Below are positions 1 through 14,486 of a stretch of 64,000 nucleotides of DNA, in pieces; the stretch's first letter is position 1; each line of letters opens with the position of its first letter. The translations under genes were made by a program, and so were the position numbers. Source of the stretch: Actinernus sp. WN-2022 (Eukaryota > Cnidaria > Anthozoa > Actiniaria > Actinernidae); NCBI GenBank assembly GCA_030867875.1, contig JAOWCC010001634.1:53602021-53666020 (forward strand). The letters run 5' to 3'. The notes under the pieces are model-generated. The model did no database searches, was not told where the DNA came from, and saw only the letters and a program-made list of their open reading frames with translations.

Positions 1-3000
1 GTTGACTGCGTTTTAGCCGCACCTGGGCATTGGAAACACCCCAAAATGTCACTTTTAGTTGATCAACTGGAAAAAGGTGATAAGGTAGAAAATCTCGAAA
101 AATTCCAAATCTCAAACAAGGAAATTATGGGATAGAAAGGCTATACATGGAAGCAAGTGTCATTTTACAACCATTGAAACCTAGACTATCAGTTATCAGC
201 GCTTTAAACTGAGGAAATCGAGAATTCCACACAAGATGAGGCATGTTAACACAAAAAGAGTGTACCTTGCTAAGGCGCCTTTTGTGTTGACATGCCTCAA
301 TATGTGCACCGTTTCAGTTTCAACTGGCCGCTGTTGCTCGAAATCTTGATGGATTTTATTGCGGTTTGCAGCAAAAGAACCGTCTTTGTCTATAGAACAA
401 CTGTTGACTGCGTTTTAGCCGCACCTGGGCATTGGAAACACCCCAAAATGTCACTTTTAGTTGATCAACTGGAAAAAGGTGATAAGGTAGAAAATCTCGA
501 AAAATTCCAAATCTCAAACAAGGAAATTATGGGATAGAAAGGCTATACATGGAAGCAAGTGTCATTTTACAACCATTGAAACCTAGACTATCAGTTATCA
601 GCGCTTTAAACTGAGGAAATCGAGAATTCCACACAAGATGAGGCATGTTAACACAAAAAGAGTGTACCTTGCTAAGGCGCCTTTTGTGTTGACATGCCTC
701 AATATGTGCACCGTTTCAGTTTCAACTGGCCGCTGTTGCTCGAAATCTTGATGGATTTTAATGCGGTTTGCAGCAAAAGAACCGTCTTTGTCTATAGAAC
801 AACTGTTGACTGCGTTTTAGCCGCACCTGGGCATTGGAAACACCCCAAAATGTCACTTTTAGTTGATCAACTGGAAAAAGGTGATAAGGTAGAAAATCTC
901 GAAAAATTCCAAATCTCAAACAAGGAAATTATGGGATAGAAAGGCTATACATGGAAGCAAGTGTCATTTTACAACCATTGAAACCTAGACTATCAGTTAT
1001 CAGCGCTTTAAACTGAGGAAATCGAGAATTCCACACAAGATGAGGCATGTTAACACAAAAAGAGTGTACCTTGCTAAGGCGCCTTTTGTGTTGACATGCG
1101 TCAATATGTGCACCGTTTCAGTTTCAACTGGCCGCTGTTGCTCGAAATCTTGATGGATTTTAATGCGGTTTGCAGCAAAAGAACCGTCTTTGTCTATAGA
1201 ACAACTGTTGACTGCGTTTTAGCCGCACCTGGGCATTGGAAACACCCCAAAATGTCACTTTTAGTTGATCAACTGGAAAAAGGTGATAAGGTAGAAAATC
1301 TCGAAAAATTCCAAATCTCAAACAAGGAAATTATGGGATAGAAAGGCTATACATGGAAGCAAGTGTCATTTTACAACCATTGAAACCTAGACTATCAGTT
1401 ATCAGCGCTTTAAACTGAGGAAATCGAGAATTCCACACAAGATGAGGCATGTTAACACAAAAAGAGTGTACCTTGCTAAGGCGCCTTTTGTGTTGACATG
1501 CCTCAATATGTGCACCGTTTCAGTTTCAACTGGCCGCTGTTGCTCGAAATCTTGATGGATTTTATTGCGGTTTGCAGCAAAAGAACCGTCTTTGTCTATA
1601 GAACAACTGTTGACTGCGTTTTAGCCGCACCTGGGCATTGGAAACACCCCAAAATGTCACTTTTAGTTGATCAACTGGAAAAAGGTGATAAGGTAGAAAA
1701 TCTCGAAAAATTCCAAATCTCAAACAAGGAAATTATGGGATAGAAAGGCTATACATGGAAGCAAGTGTCATTTTACAACCATTGAAACCTAGACTATCAG
1801 TTATCAGCGCTTTAAACTGAGGAAATCGAGAATTCCACACAAGATGAGGCATGTTAACACAAAAAGAGTGTACCTTGCTAAGGCGCCTTTTGTGTTGACA
1901 TGCCTCAATATGTGCACCGTTTCAGTTTCAACTGGCCGCTGTTGCTCGAAATCTTGATGGATTTTAATGCGGTTTGCAGCAAAAGAACCGTCTTTGTCTA
2001 TAGAACAACTGTTGACTGCGTTTTAGCCGCACCTGGGCATTGGAAACACCCCAAAATGTCACTTTTAGTTGATCAACTGGAAAAAGGTGATAAGGTAGAA
2101 AATCTCGAAAAATTCCAAATCTCAAACAAGGAAATTATGGGATAGAAAGGCTATACATGGAAGCAAGTGTCATTTTACAACCATTGAAACCTAGACTATC
2201 AGTTATCAGCGCTTTAAACTGAGGAAATCGAGAATTCCACACAAGATGAGGCATGTTAACACAAAAAGAGTGTACCTTGCTAAGGCGCCTTTTGTGTTGA
2301 CATGCGTCAATATGTGCACCGTTTCAGTTTCAACTGGCCGCTGTTGCTCGAAATCTTGATGGATTTTAATGCGGTTTGCAGCAAAAGAACCGTCTTTGTC
2401 TATAGAACAACTGTTGACTGCGTTTTAGCCGCACCTGGGCATTGGAAACACCCCAAAATGTCACTTTTAGTTGATCAACTGGAAAAAGGTGATAAGGTAG
2501 AAAATCTCGAAAAATTCCAAATCTCAAACAAGGAAATTATGGGATAGAAAGGCTATACATGGAAGCAAGTGTCATTTTACAACCATTGAAACCTAGACTA
2601 TCAGTTATCAGCGCTTTAAACTGAGGAAATCGAGAATTCCACACAAGATGAGGCATGTTAACACAAAAAGAGTGTACCTTGCTAAGGCGCCTTTTGTGTT
2701 GACATGCCTCAATATGTGCACCGTTTCAGTTTCAACTGGCCGCTGTTGCTCGAAATCTTGATGGATTTTATTGCGGTTTGCAGCAAAAGAACCGTCTTTG
2801 TCTATAGAACAACTGTTGACTGCGTTTTAGCCGCACCTGGGCATTGGAAACACCCCAAAATGTCACTTTTAGTTGATCAACTGGAAAAAGGTGATAAGGT
2901 AGAAAATCTCGAAAAATTCCAAATCTCAAACAAGGAAATTATGGGATAGAAAGGCTATACATGGAAGCAAGTGTCATTTTACAACCATTGAAACCTAGAC

Positions 3001-6000
3001 TATCAGTTATCAGCGCTTTAAACTGAGGAAATCGAGAATTCCACACAAGATGAGGCATGTTAACACAAAAAGAGTGTACCTTGCTAAGGCGCCTTTTGTG
3101 TTGACATGCCTCAATATGTGCACCGTTTCAGTTTCAACTGGCCGCTGTTGCTCGAAATCTTGATGGATTTTAATGCGGTTTGCAGCAAAAGAACCGTCTT
3201 TGTCTATAGAACAACTGTTGACTGCGTTTTAGCCGCACCTGGGCATTGGAAACACCCCAAAATGTCACTTTTAGTTGATCAACTGGAAAAAGGTGATAAG
3301 GTAGAAAATCTCGAAAAATTCCAAATCTCAAACAAGGAAATTATGGGATAGAAAGGCTATACATGGAAGCAAGTGTCATTTTACAACCATTGAAACCTAG
3401 ACTATCAGTTATCAGCGCTTTAAACTGAGGAAATCGAGAATTCCACACAAGATGAGGCATGTTAACACAAAAAGAGTGTACCTTGCTAAGGCGCCTTTTG
3501 TGTTGACATGCGTCAATATGTGCACCGTTTCAGTTTCAACTGGCCGCTGTTGCTCGAAATCTTGATGGATTTTAATGCGGTTTGCAGCAAAAGAACCGTC
3601 TTTGTCTATAGAACAACTGTTGACTGCGTTTTAGCCGCACCTGGGCATTGGAAACACCCCAAAATGTCACTTTTAGTTGATCAACTGGAAAAAGGTGATA
3701 AGGTAGAAAATCTCGAAAAATTCCAAATCTCAAACAAGGAAATTATGGGATAGAAAGGCTATACATGGAAGCAAGTGTCATTTTACAACCATTGAAACCT
3801 AGACTATCAGTTATCAGCGCTTTAAACTGAGGAAATCGAGAATTCCACACAAGATGAGGCATGTTAACACAAAAAGAGTGTACCTTGCTAAGGCGCCTTT
3901 TGTGTTGACATGCCTCAATATGTGCACCGTTTCAGTTTCAACTGGCCGCTGTTGCTCGAAATCTTGATGGATTTTATTGCGGTTTGCAGCAAAAGAACCG
4001 TCTTTGTCTATAGAACAACTGTTGACTGCGTTTTAGCCGCACCTGGGCATTGGAAACACCCCAAAATGTCACTTTTAGTTGATCAACTGGAAAAAGGTGA
4101 TAAGGTAGAAAATCTCGAAAAATTCCAAATCTCAAACAAGGAAATTATGGGATAGAAAGGCTATACATGGAAGCAAGTGTCATTTTACAACCATTGAAAC
4201 CTAGACTATCAGTTATCAGCGCTTTAAACTGAGGAAATCGAGAATTCCACACAAGATGAGGCATGTTAACACAAAAAGAGTGTACCTTGCTAAGGCGCCT
4301 TTTGTGTTGACATGCGTCAATATGTGCACCGTTTCAGTTTCAACTGGCCGCTGTTGCTCGAAATCTTGATGGATTTTAATGCGGTTTGCAGCAAAAGAAC
4401 CGTCTTTGTCTATAGAACAACTGTTGACTGCGTTTTAGCCGCACCTGGGCATTGGAAACACCCCAAAATGTCACTTTTAGTTGATCAACTGGAAAAAGGT
4501 GATAAGGTAGAAAATCTCGAAAAATTCCAAATCTCAAACAAGGAAATTATGGGATAGAAAGGCTATACATGGAAGCAAGTGTCATTTTACAACCATTGAA
4601 ACCTAGACTATCAGTTATCAGCGCTTTAAACTGAGGAAATCGAGAATTCCACACAAGATGAGGCATGTTAACACAAAAGAGTGTACCTTGCTAAGGCGCC
4701 TTTTGTGTTGACATGCCTCAATATGTGCACCGTTTCAGTTTCAACTGGCCGCTGTTGCTCGAAATCTTGATGGATTTTATTGCGGTTTGCAGCAAAAGAA
4801 CCGTCTTTGTCTATAGAACAACTGTTGACTGCGTTTTAGCCGCACCTGGGCATTGGAAACACCCCAAAATGTCACTTTTAGTTGATCAACTGGAAAAAGG
4901 TGATAAGGTAGAAAATCTCGAAAAATTCCAAATCTCAAACAAGGAAATTATGGGATAGAAAGGCTATACATGGAAGCAAGTGTCATTTTACAACCATTGA
5001 AACCTAGACTATCAGTTATCAGCGCTTTAAACTGAGGAAATCGAGAATTCCACACAAGATGAGGCATGTTAACACAAAAAGAGTGTACCTTGCTAAGGCG
5101 CCTTTTGTGTTGACATGCGTCAATATGTGCACCGTTTCAGTTTCAACTGGCCGCTGTTGCTCGAAATCTTGATGGATTTTAATGCGGTTTGCAGCAAAAG
5201 AACCGTCTTTGTCTATAGAACAACTGTTGACTGCGTTTTAGCCGCACCTGGGCATTGGAAACACCCCAAAATGTCACTTTTAGTTGATCAACTGGAAAAA
5301 GGTGATAAGGTAGAAAATCTCGAAAAATTCCAAATCTCAAACAAGGAAATTATGGGATAGAAAGGCTATACATGGAAGCAAGTGTCATTTTACAACCATT
5401 GAAACCTAGACTATCAGTTATCAGCGCTTTAAACTGAGGAAATCGAGAATTCCACACAAGATGAGGCATGTTAACACAAAAAGAGTGTACCTTGCTAAGG
5501 CGCCTTTTGTGTTGACATGCGTCAATATGTGCACCGTTTCAGTTTCAACTGGCCGCTGTTGCTCGAAATCTTGATGGATTTTAATGCGGTTTGCAGCAAA
5601 AGAACCGTCTTTGTCTATAGAACAACTGTTGACTGCGTTTTAGCCGCACCTGGGCATTGGAAACACCCCAAAATGTCACTTTTAGTTGATCAACTGGAAA
5701 AAGGTGATAAGGTAGAAAATCTCGAAAAATTCCAAATCTCAAACAAGGAAATTATGGGATAGAAAGGCTATACATGGAAGCAAGTGTCATTTTACAACCA
5801 TTGAAACCTAGACTATCAGTTATCAGCGCTTTAAACTGAGGAAATCGAGAATTCCACACAAGATGAGGCATGTTAACACAAAAAGAGTGTACCTTGCTAA
5901 GGCGCCTTTTGTGTTGACATGCGTCAATATGTGCACCGTTTCAGTTTCAACTGGCCGCTGTTGCTCGAAATCTTGATGGATTTTAATGCGGTTTGCAGCA

Positions 6001-9000
6001 AAAGAACCGTCTTTGTCTATAGAACAACTGTTGACTGCGTTTTAGCCGCACCTGGGCATTGGAAACACCCCAAAATGTCACTTTTAGTTGATCAACTGGA
6101 AAAAGGTGATAAGGTAGAAAATCTCGAAAAATTCCAAATCTCAAACAAGGAAATTATGGGATAGAAAGGCTATACATGGAAGCAAGTGTCATTTTACAAC
6201 CATTGAAACCTAGACTATCAGTTATCAGCGCTTTAAACTGAGGAAATCGAGAATTCCACACAAGATGAGGCATGTTAACACAAAAAGAGTGTACCTTGCT
6301 AAGGCGCCTTTTGTGTTGACATGCCTCAATATGTGCACCGTTTCAGTTTCAACTGGCCGCTGTTGCTCGAAATCTTGATGGATTTTATTGCGGTTTGCAG
6401 CAAAAGAACCGTCTTTGTCTATAGAACAACTGTTGACTGCGTTTTAGCCGCACCTGGGCATTGGAAACACCCCAAAATGTCACTTTTAGTTGATCAACTG
6501 GAAAAAGGTGATAAGGTAGAAAATCTCGAAAAATTCCAAATCTCAAACAAGGAAATTATGGGATAGAAAGGCTATACATGGAAGCAAGTGTCATTTTACA
6601 ACCATTGAAACCTAGACTATCAGTTATCAGCGCTTTAAACTGAGGAAATCGAGAATTCCACACAAGATGAGGCATGTTAACACAAAAAGAGTGTACCTTG
6701 CTAAGGCGCCTTTTGTGTTGACATGCCTCAATATGTGCACCGTTTCAGTTTCAACTGGCCGCTGTTGCTCGAAATCTTGATGGATTTTAATGCGGTTTGC
6801 AGCAAAAGAACCGTCTTTGTCTATAGAACAACTGTTGACTGCGTTTTAGCCGCACCTGGGCATTGGAAACACCCCAAAATGTCACTTTTAGTTGATCAAC
6901 TGGAAAAAGGTGATAAGGTAGAAAATCTCGAAAAATTCCAAATCTCAAACAAGGAAATTATGGGATAGAAAGGCTATACATGGAAGCAAGTGTCATTTTA
7001 CAACCATTGAAACCTAGACTATCAGTTATCAGCGCTTTAAACTGAGGAAATCGAGAATTCCACACAAGATGAGGCATGTTAACACAAAAAGAGTGTACCT
7101 TGCTAAGGCGCCTTTTGTGTTGACATGCGTCAATATGTGCACCGTTTCAGTTTCAACTGGCCGCTGTTGCTCGAAATCTTGATGGATTTTAATGCGGTTT
7201 GCAGCAAAAGAACCGTCTTTGTCTATAGAACAACTGTTGACTGCGTTTTAGCCGCACCTGGGCATTGGAAACACCCCAAAATGTCACTTTTAGTTGATCA
7301 ACTGGAAAAAGGTGATAAGGTAGAAAATCTCGAAAAATTCCAAATCTCAAACAAGGAAATTATGGGATAGAAAGGCTATACATGGAAGCAAGTGTCATTT
7401 TACAACCATTGAAACCTAGACTATCAGTTATCAGCGCTTTAAACTGAGGAAATCGAGAATTCCACACAAGATGAGGCATGTTAACACAAAAAGAGTGTAC
7501 CTTGCTAAGGCGCCTTTTGTGTTGACATGCCTCAATATGTGCACCGTTTCAGTTTCAACTGGCCGCTGTTGCTCGAAATCTTGATGGATTTTAATGCGGT
7601 TTGCAGCAAAAGAACCGTCTTTGTCTATAGAACAACTGTTGACTGCGTTTTAGCCGCACCTGGGCATTGGAAACACCCCAAAATGTCACTTTTAGTTGAT
7701 CAACTGGAAAAAGGTGATAAGGTAGAAAATCTCGAAAAATTCCAAATCTCAAACAAGGAAATTATGGGATAGAAAGGCTATACATGGAAGCAAGTGTCAT
7801 TTTACAACCATTGAAACCTAGACTATCAGTTATCAGCGCTTTAAACTGAGGAAATCGAGAATTCCACACAAGATGAGGCATGTTAACACAAAAAGAGTGT
7901 ACCTTGCTAAGGCGCCTTTTGTGTTGACATGCGTCAATATGTGCACCGTTTCAGTTTCAACTGGCCGCTGTTGCTCGAAATCTTGATGGATTTTAATGCG
8001 GTTTGCAGCAAAAGAACCGTCTTTGTCTATAGAACAACTGTTGACTGCGTTTTAGCCGCACCTGGGCATTGGAAACACCCCAAAATGTCACTTTTAGTTG
8101 ATCAACTGGAAAAAGGTGATAAGGTAGAAAATCTCGAAAAATTCCAAATCTCAAACAAGGAAATTATGGGATAGAAAGGCTATACATGGAAGCAAGTGTC
8201 ATTTTACAACCATTGAAACCTAGACTATCAGTTATCAGCGCTTTAAACTGAGGAAATCGAGAATTCCACACAAGATGAGGCATGTTAACACAAAAAGAGT
8301 GTACCTTGCTAAGGCGCCTTTTGTGTTGACATGCCTCAATATGTGCACCGTTTCAGTTTCAACTGGCCGCTGTTGCTCGAAATCTTGATGGATTTTATTG
8401 CGGTTTGCAGCAAAAGAACCGTCTTTGTCTATAGAACAACTGTTGACTGCGTTTTAGCCGCACCTGGGCATTGGAAACACCCCAAAATGTCACTTTTAGT
8501 TGATCAACTGGAAAAAGGTGATAAGGTAGAAAATCTCGAAAAATTCCAAATCTCAAACAAGGAAATTATGGGATAGAAAGGCTATACATGGAAGCAAGTG
8601 TCATTTTACAACCATTGAAACCTAGACTATCAGTTATCAGCGCTTTAAACTGAGGAAATCGAGAATTCCACACAAGATGAGGCATGTTAACACAAAAAGA
8701 GTGTACCTTGCTAAGGCGCCTTTTGTGTTGACATGCCTCAATATGTGCACCGTTTCAGTTTCAACTGGCCGCTGTTGCTCGAAATCTTGATGGATTTTAA
8801 TGCGGTTTGCAGCAAAAGAACCGTCTTTGTCTATAGAACAACTGTTGACTGCGTTTTAGCCGCACCTGGGCATTGGAAACACCCCAAAATGTCACTTTTA
8901 GTTGATCAACTGGAAAAAGGTGATAAGGTAGAAAATCTCGAAAAATTCAAATCTCAAACAAGGAAATTATGGGATAGAAAGGCTATACATGGAAGCAAGT

Positions 9001-12000
9001 GTCATTTTACAACCATTGAAACCTAGACTATCAGTTATCAGCGCTTTAAACTGAGGAAATCGAGAATTCCACACAAGATGAGGCATGTTAACACAAAAAG
9101 AGTGTACCTTGCTAAGGCGCCTTTTGTGTTGACATGCGTCAATATGTGCACCGTTTCAGTTTCAACTGGCCGCTGTTGCTCGAAATCTTGATGGATTTTA
9201 ATGCGGTTTGCAGCAAAAGAACCGTCTTTGTCTATAGAACAACTGTTGACTGCGTTTTAGCCGCACCTGGGCATTGGAAACACCCCAAAATGTCACTTTT
9301 AGTTGATCAACTGGAAAAAGGTGATAAGGTAGAAAATCTCGAAAAATTCCAAATCTCAAACAAGGAAATTATGGGATAGAAAGGCTATACATGGAAGCAA
9401 GTGTCATTTTACAACCATTGAAACCTAGACTATCAGTTATCAGCGCTTTAAACTGAGGAAATCGAGAATTCCACACAAGATGAGGCATGTTAACACAAAA
9501 AGAGTGTACCTTGCTAAGGCGCCTTTTGTGTTGACATGCCTCAATATGTGCACCGTTTCAGTTTCAACTGGCCGCTGTTGCTCGAAATCTTGATGGATTT
9601 TATTGCGGTTTGCAGCAAAAGAACCGTCTTTGTCTATAGAACAACTGTTGACTGCGTTTTAGCCGCACCTGGGCATTGGAAACACCCCAAAATGTCACTT
9701 TTAGTTGATCAACTGGAAAAAGGTGATAAGGTAGAAAATCTCGAAAAATTCCAAATCTCAAACAAGGAAATTATGGGATAGAAAGGCTATACATGGAAGC
9801 AAGTGTCATTTTACAACCATTGAAACCTAGACTATCAGTTATCAGCGCTTTAAACTGAGGAAATCGAGAATTCCACACAAGATGAGGCATGTTAACACAA
9901 AAAGAGTGTACCTTGCTAAGGCGCCTTTTGTGTTGAGATGCCTCAATATGTGCACCGTTTCAGTTTCAACTGGCCGCTGTTGCTCGAAATCTTGATGGAT
10001 TTTAATGCGGTTTGCAGCAAAAGAACCGTCTTTGTCTATAGAACAACTGTTGACTGCGTTTTAGCCGCACCTGGGCATTGGAAACACCCCAAAATGTCAC
10101 TTTTAGTTGATCAACTGGAAAAAGGTGATAAGGTAGAAAATCTCGAAAAATTCCAAATCTCAAACAAGGAAATTATGGGATAGAAAGGCTATACATGGAA
10201 GCAAGTGTCATTTTACAACCATTGAAACCTAGACTATCAGTTATCAGCGCTTTAAACTGAGGAAATCGAGAATTCCACACAAGATGAGGCATGTTAACAC
10301 AAAAGAGTGTACCTTGCTAAGGCGCCTTTTGTGTTGACATGCGTCAATATGTGCACCGTTTCAGTTTCAACTGGCCGCTGTTGCTCGAAATCTTGATGGA
10401 TTTTAATGCGGTTTGCAGCAAAAGAACCGTCTTTGTCTATAGAACAACTGTTGACTGCGTTTTAGCCGCACCTGGGCATTGGAAACACCCCAAAATGTCA
10501 CTTTTAGTTGATCAACTGGAAAAAGGTGATAAGGTAGAAAATCTCGAAAAATTCCAAATCTCAAACAAGGAAATTATGGGATAGAAAGGCTATACATGGA
10601 AGCAAGTGTCATTTTACAACCATTGAAACCTAGACTATCAGTTATCAGCGCTTTAAACTGAGGAAATCGAGAATTCCACACAAGATGAGGCATGTTAACA
10701 CAAAAAGAGTGTACCTTGCTAAGGCGCCTTTTGTGTTGACATGCCTCAATATGTGCACCGTTTCAGTTTCAACTGGCCGCTGTTGCTCGAAATCTTGATG
10801 GATTTTATTGCGGTTTGCAGCAAAAGAACCGTCTTTGTCTATAGAACAACTGTTGACTGCGTTTTAGCCGCACCTGGGCATTGGAAACACCCCAAAATGT
10901 CACTTTTAGTTGATCAACTGGAAAAAGGTGATAAGGTAGAAAATCTCGAAAAATTCCAAATCTCAAACAAGGAAATTATGGGATAGAAAGGCTATACATA
11001 GGAAGCAAGTGTCATTTTACAACCATTGAAACCTAGACTATCAGTTATCAGCGCTTTAAACTGAGGAAATCGAGAATTCCACACAAGATGAGGCATGTTA
11101 ACACAAAAAGAGTGTACCTTGCTAAGGCGCCTTTTGTGTTGACATGCCTCAATATGTGCACCGTTTCAGTTTCAACTGGCCGCTGTTGCTCGAAATCTTG
11201 ATGGATTTTAATGCGGTTTGCAGCAAAAGAACCGTCTTTGTCTATAGAACAACTGTTGACTGCGTTTTAGCCGCACCTGGGCATTGGAAACACCCCAAAA
11301 TGTCACTTTTAGTTGATCAACTGGAAAAAGGTGATAAGGTAGAAAATCTCGAAAAATTCCAAATCTCAAACAAGGAAATTATGGGATAGAAAGGCTATAC
11401 ATGGAAGCAAGTGTCATTTTACAACCATTGAAACCTAGACTATCAGTTATCAGCGCTTTAAACTGAGGAAATCGAGAATTCCACACAAGATGAGGCATGT
11501 TAACACAAAAAGAGTGTACCTTGCTAAGGCGCCTTTTGTGTTGACATGCGTCAATATGTGCACCGTTTCAGTTTCAACTGGCCGCTGTTGCTCGAAATCT
11601 TGATGGATTTTAATGCGGTTTGCAGCAAAAGAACCGTCTTTGTCTATAGAACAACTGTTGACTGCGTTTTAGCCGCACCTGGGCATTGGAAACACCCCAA
11701 AATGTCACTTTTAGTTGATCAACTGGAAAAAGGTGATAAGGTAGAAAATCTCGAAAAATTCCAAATCTCAAACAAGGAAATTATGGGATAGAAAGGCTAT
11801 ACATGGAAGCAAGTGTCATTTTACAACCATTGAAACCTAGACTATCAGTTATCAGCGCTTTAAACTGAGGAAATCGAGAATTCCACACAAGATGAGGCAT
11901 GTTAACACAAAAAGAGTGTACCTTGCTAAGGCGCCTTTTGTGTTGACATGCCTCAATATGTGCACCGTTTCAGTTTCAACTGGCCGCTGTTGCTCGAAAT

Positions 12001-13459
12001 CTTGATGGATTTTAATGCGGTTTGCAGCAAAAGAACCGTCTTTGTCTATAGAACAACTGTTGACTGCGTTTTAGCCGCACCTGGGCATTGGAAACACCCC
12101 AAAATGTCACTTTTAGTTGATCAACTGGAAAAAGGTGATAAGGTAGAAAATCTCGAAAAATTCCAAATCTCAAACAAGGAAATTATGGGATAGAAAGGCT
12201 ATACATGGAAGCAAGTGTCATTTTACAACCATTGAAACCTAGACTATCAGTTATCAGCGCTTTAAACTGAGGAAATCGAGAATTCCACACAAGATGAGGC
12301 ATGTTAACACAAAAAGAGTGTACCTTGCTAAGGCGCCTTTTGTGTTGACATGCGTCAATATGTGCACCGTTTCAGTTTCAACTGGCCGCTGTTGCTCGAA
12401 ATCTTGATGGATTTTAATGCGGTTTGCAGCAAAAGAACCGTCTTTGTCTATAGAACAACTGTTGACTGCGTTTTAGCCGCACCTGGGCATTGGAAACACC
12501 CCAAAATGTCACTTTTAGTTGATCAACTGGAAAAAGGTGATAAGGTAGAAAATCTCGAAAAATTCCAAATCTCAAACAAGGAAATTATGGGATAGAAAGG
12601 CTATACATGGAAGCAAGTGTCATTTTACAACCATTGAAACCTAGACTATCAGTTATCAGCGCTTTAAACTGAGGAAATCGAGAATTCCACACAAGATGAG
12701 GCATGTTAACACAAAAAGAGTGTACCTTGCTAAGGCGCCTTTTGTGTTGACATGCCTCAATATGTGCACCGTTTCAGTTTCAACTGGCCGCTGTTGCTCG
12801 AAATCTTGATGGATTTTATTGCGGTTTGCAGCAAAAGAACCGTCTTTGTCTATAGAACAACTGTTGACTGCGTTTTAGCCGCACCTGGGCATTGGAAACA
12901 CCCCAAAATGTCACTTTTAGTTGATCAACTGGAAAAAGGTGATAAGGTAGAAAATCTCGAAAAATTCCAAATCTCAAACAAGGAAATTATGGGATAGAAA
13001 GGCTATACATGGAAGCAAGTGTCATTTTACAACCATTGAAACCTAGACTATCAGTTATCAGCGCTTTAAACTGAGGAAATCGAGAATTCCACACAAGATG
13101 AGGCATGTTAACACAAAAAGAGTGTACCTTGCTAAGGCGCCTTTTGTGTTGACATGCCTCAATATGTGCACCGTTTCAGTTTCAACTGGCCGCTGTTGCT
13201 CGAAATCTTGATGGATTTTAATGCGGTTTGCAGCAAAAGAACCGTCTTTGTCTATAGAACAACTGTTGACTGCGTTTTAGCCGCACCTGGGCATTGGAAA
13301 CACCCCAAAATGTCACTTTTAGTTGATCAACTGGAAAAAGGTGATAAGGTAGAAAATCTCGAAAAATTCCAAATCTCAAACAAGGAAATTATGGGATAGA
13401 AAGGCTATACATGGAAGCAAGTGTCATTTTACAACCATTGAAACCTAGACTATCAGTTA
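1..13459 (+). repeat. 402-bp satellite array, about 33.5 monomers
   Basis: Near-identical 402-bp monomers run head to tail from the window edge into the N gap, so both array ends are unseen. Two single-base positions split the monomers into three types: CCT or CGT after the first ATG of the short reading frame (for example 294-299 region), and ATT or AAT about 60 bases later. The types largely follow a repeating order of three (a 1206-bp higher-order repeat). Rare indels occur: one A lost near 4676 and near 10300, one C lost near 8947, one base gained near 11000. Each monomer has an 81-codon open frame starting at the ATG inside the hairpin arm (first full copy 292-537). It has no recognisable domain and is frameshifted in the copy starting at 8733, so I treat the array as satellite DNA and not as genes. 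Confidence 0.95.
238..298. repeat. Hairpin in each satellite monomer (first copy shown)
   Basis: Arms GAGGCATGTTAACACAAAA and TTTTGTGTTGACATGCCTC match in 18 of 19 pairs, and the odd pair would be a G-U wobble in RNA. The loop is about 23 bases. The same structure recurs every 402 bases. In monomers of the CGT type one arm base is changed and the stem loses a pair. Confidence 0.85.
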
Positions 13460-13559
13460 NNNNNNNNNNNNNNNNNNNNNNNNNNNNNNNNNNNNNNNNN
13501 NNNNNNNNNNNNNNNNNNNNNNNNNNNNNNNNNNNNNNNNNNNNNNNNNNNNNNNNNNN
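13460..13559. other. Assembly gap (100 N)
   Basis: Exactly 100 unknown bases sit at the end of the satellite. The true distance and the array end are unknown, and short open frames that read through the Ns have no meaning. Confidence 0.99.
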
Positions 13560-14119
13560 TACAATTGGATATATGATTTTTCAACGAGAAGCACATCAGA
13601 GCCAAGGTTTTGGATAGTGCTTTGTGTACATCTAGAGCGGCCATGGCTGACTAACGGAATAGGCACGTGCATTTAAAAGTCGCGAAATTAGCATTATGAC
13701 CAGGAGGTACAATGCACACCCAGTTTCTGTAACAACCTACACACATTTTGACAGAAATTAGTTATCCCTGGTCATTGATAATTTATCGACTTTTGAATGG
13801 ACGGTGCAATCCGCAACAGTCTCGACATATTTTCAGGTAGGTTTTGATCTTGGGGGCATTTATGGCCCTGCCGTCGAATTTTAATAGAGAAATTGTTGCG
13901 CGAGTGCGATAATGTCCCAATTTCGCACTCTGGAACATACCCTGGCACACAATAACATCACTTTCTATAAATCATTATAAATCTTGTTTCCCCTGGTTTA
14001 TTGATCCTCTTCCTCAGAATGAACAAAGAAAAGCGAACCATGTGAAAAATAATTTTAATTGCCGCTATTAAAATGCTGTACTCTTATCAAAAGCAAAAAT
14101 AAGTAAGAGATAAATACCG
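13560..14119. other. Unique-looking stretch, nothing recognised
   Basis: The sequence right of the gap is unrelated to the 402-bp satellite. I see no long open frame, repeat or RNA gene in it. Confidence 0.5.
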
Positions 14120-14486
14120 AGAACCGAGGCACTAAGCCATATACAGCCATTAAGTCCTATACAGCCCGAGGGCCGTAGATAAGAACCGAGGCATTAAGTC
14201 CTATACAGCCCGAGGGCCGTAGATAACCGAGGCATTGAGTCTTATACAGCCCGAGGGCCGTAGATAAGAACCGAGGCATTAAGTCCTATACAGCCCGAGG
14301 GCCGTAGATAAGAACCGAGGCATTAAGTCCTATACAGCCCGAGGGCCGTAGATAAGAACCGAGGCATTGAGTCTTATACAGCCCGAGGGCCGTAGATAAG
14401 AACCGAGGCATTAAGTCCTATACAGCCCGAGGGCCGTAGATCAGAACCGAGGTATTCAGTCATATACATCCCGAGGGATGTAAATT
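14120..14486 (+). repeat. 44-bp tandem array, about 8 copies
   Basis: The unit contains CCGAGGCATTAAGTCC and CAGCCCGAGGGCCGTAG, repeated about every 44 bases, with one shortened unit near 14225 and decayed copies at both ends (14120-14160 and 14445-14486). There are no spacers between units, so it is not CRISPR-like. CCCGAGGG is self-complementary. Confidence 0.9.

Noticed and set aside
292..13399. 33 tandem 81-codon frames as a gene family
   Set aside because: They follow from one frame in a homogenised satellite. No domain, no separate promoter or poly(A) signal seen, and one copy is frameshifted.
14120..14486. CRISPR-like array
   Set aside because: Repeats are directly adjacent with no unique spacers, in an animal-type genome.
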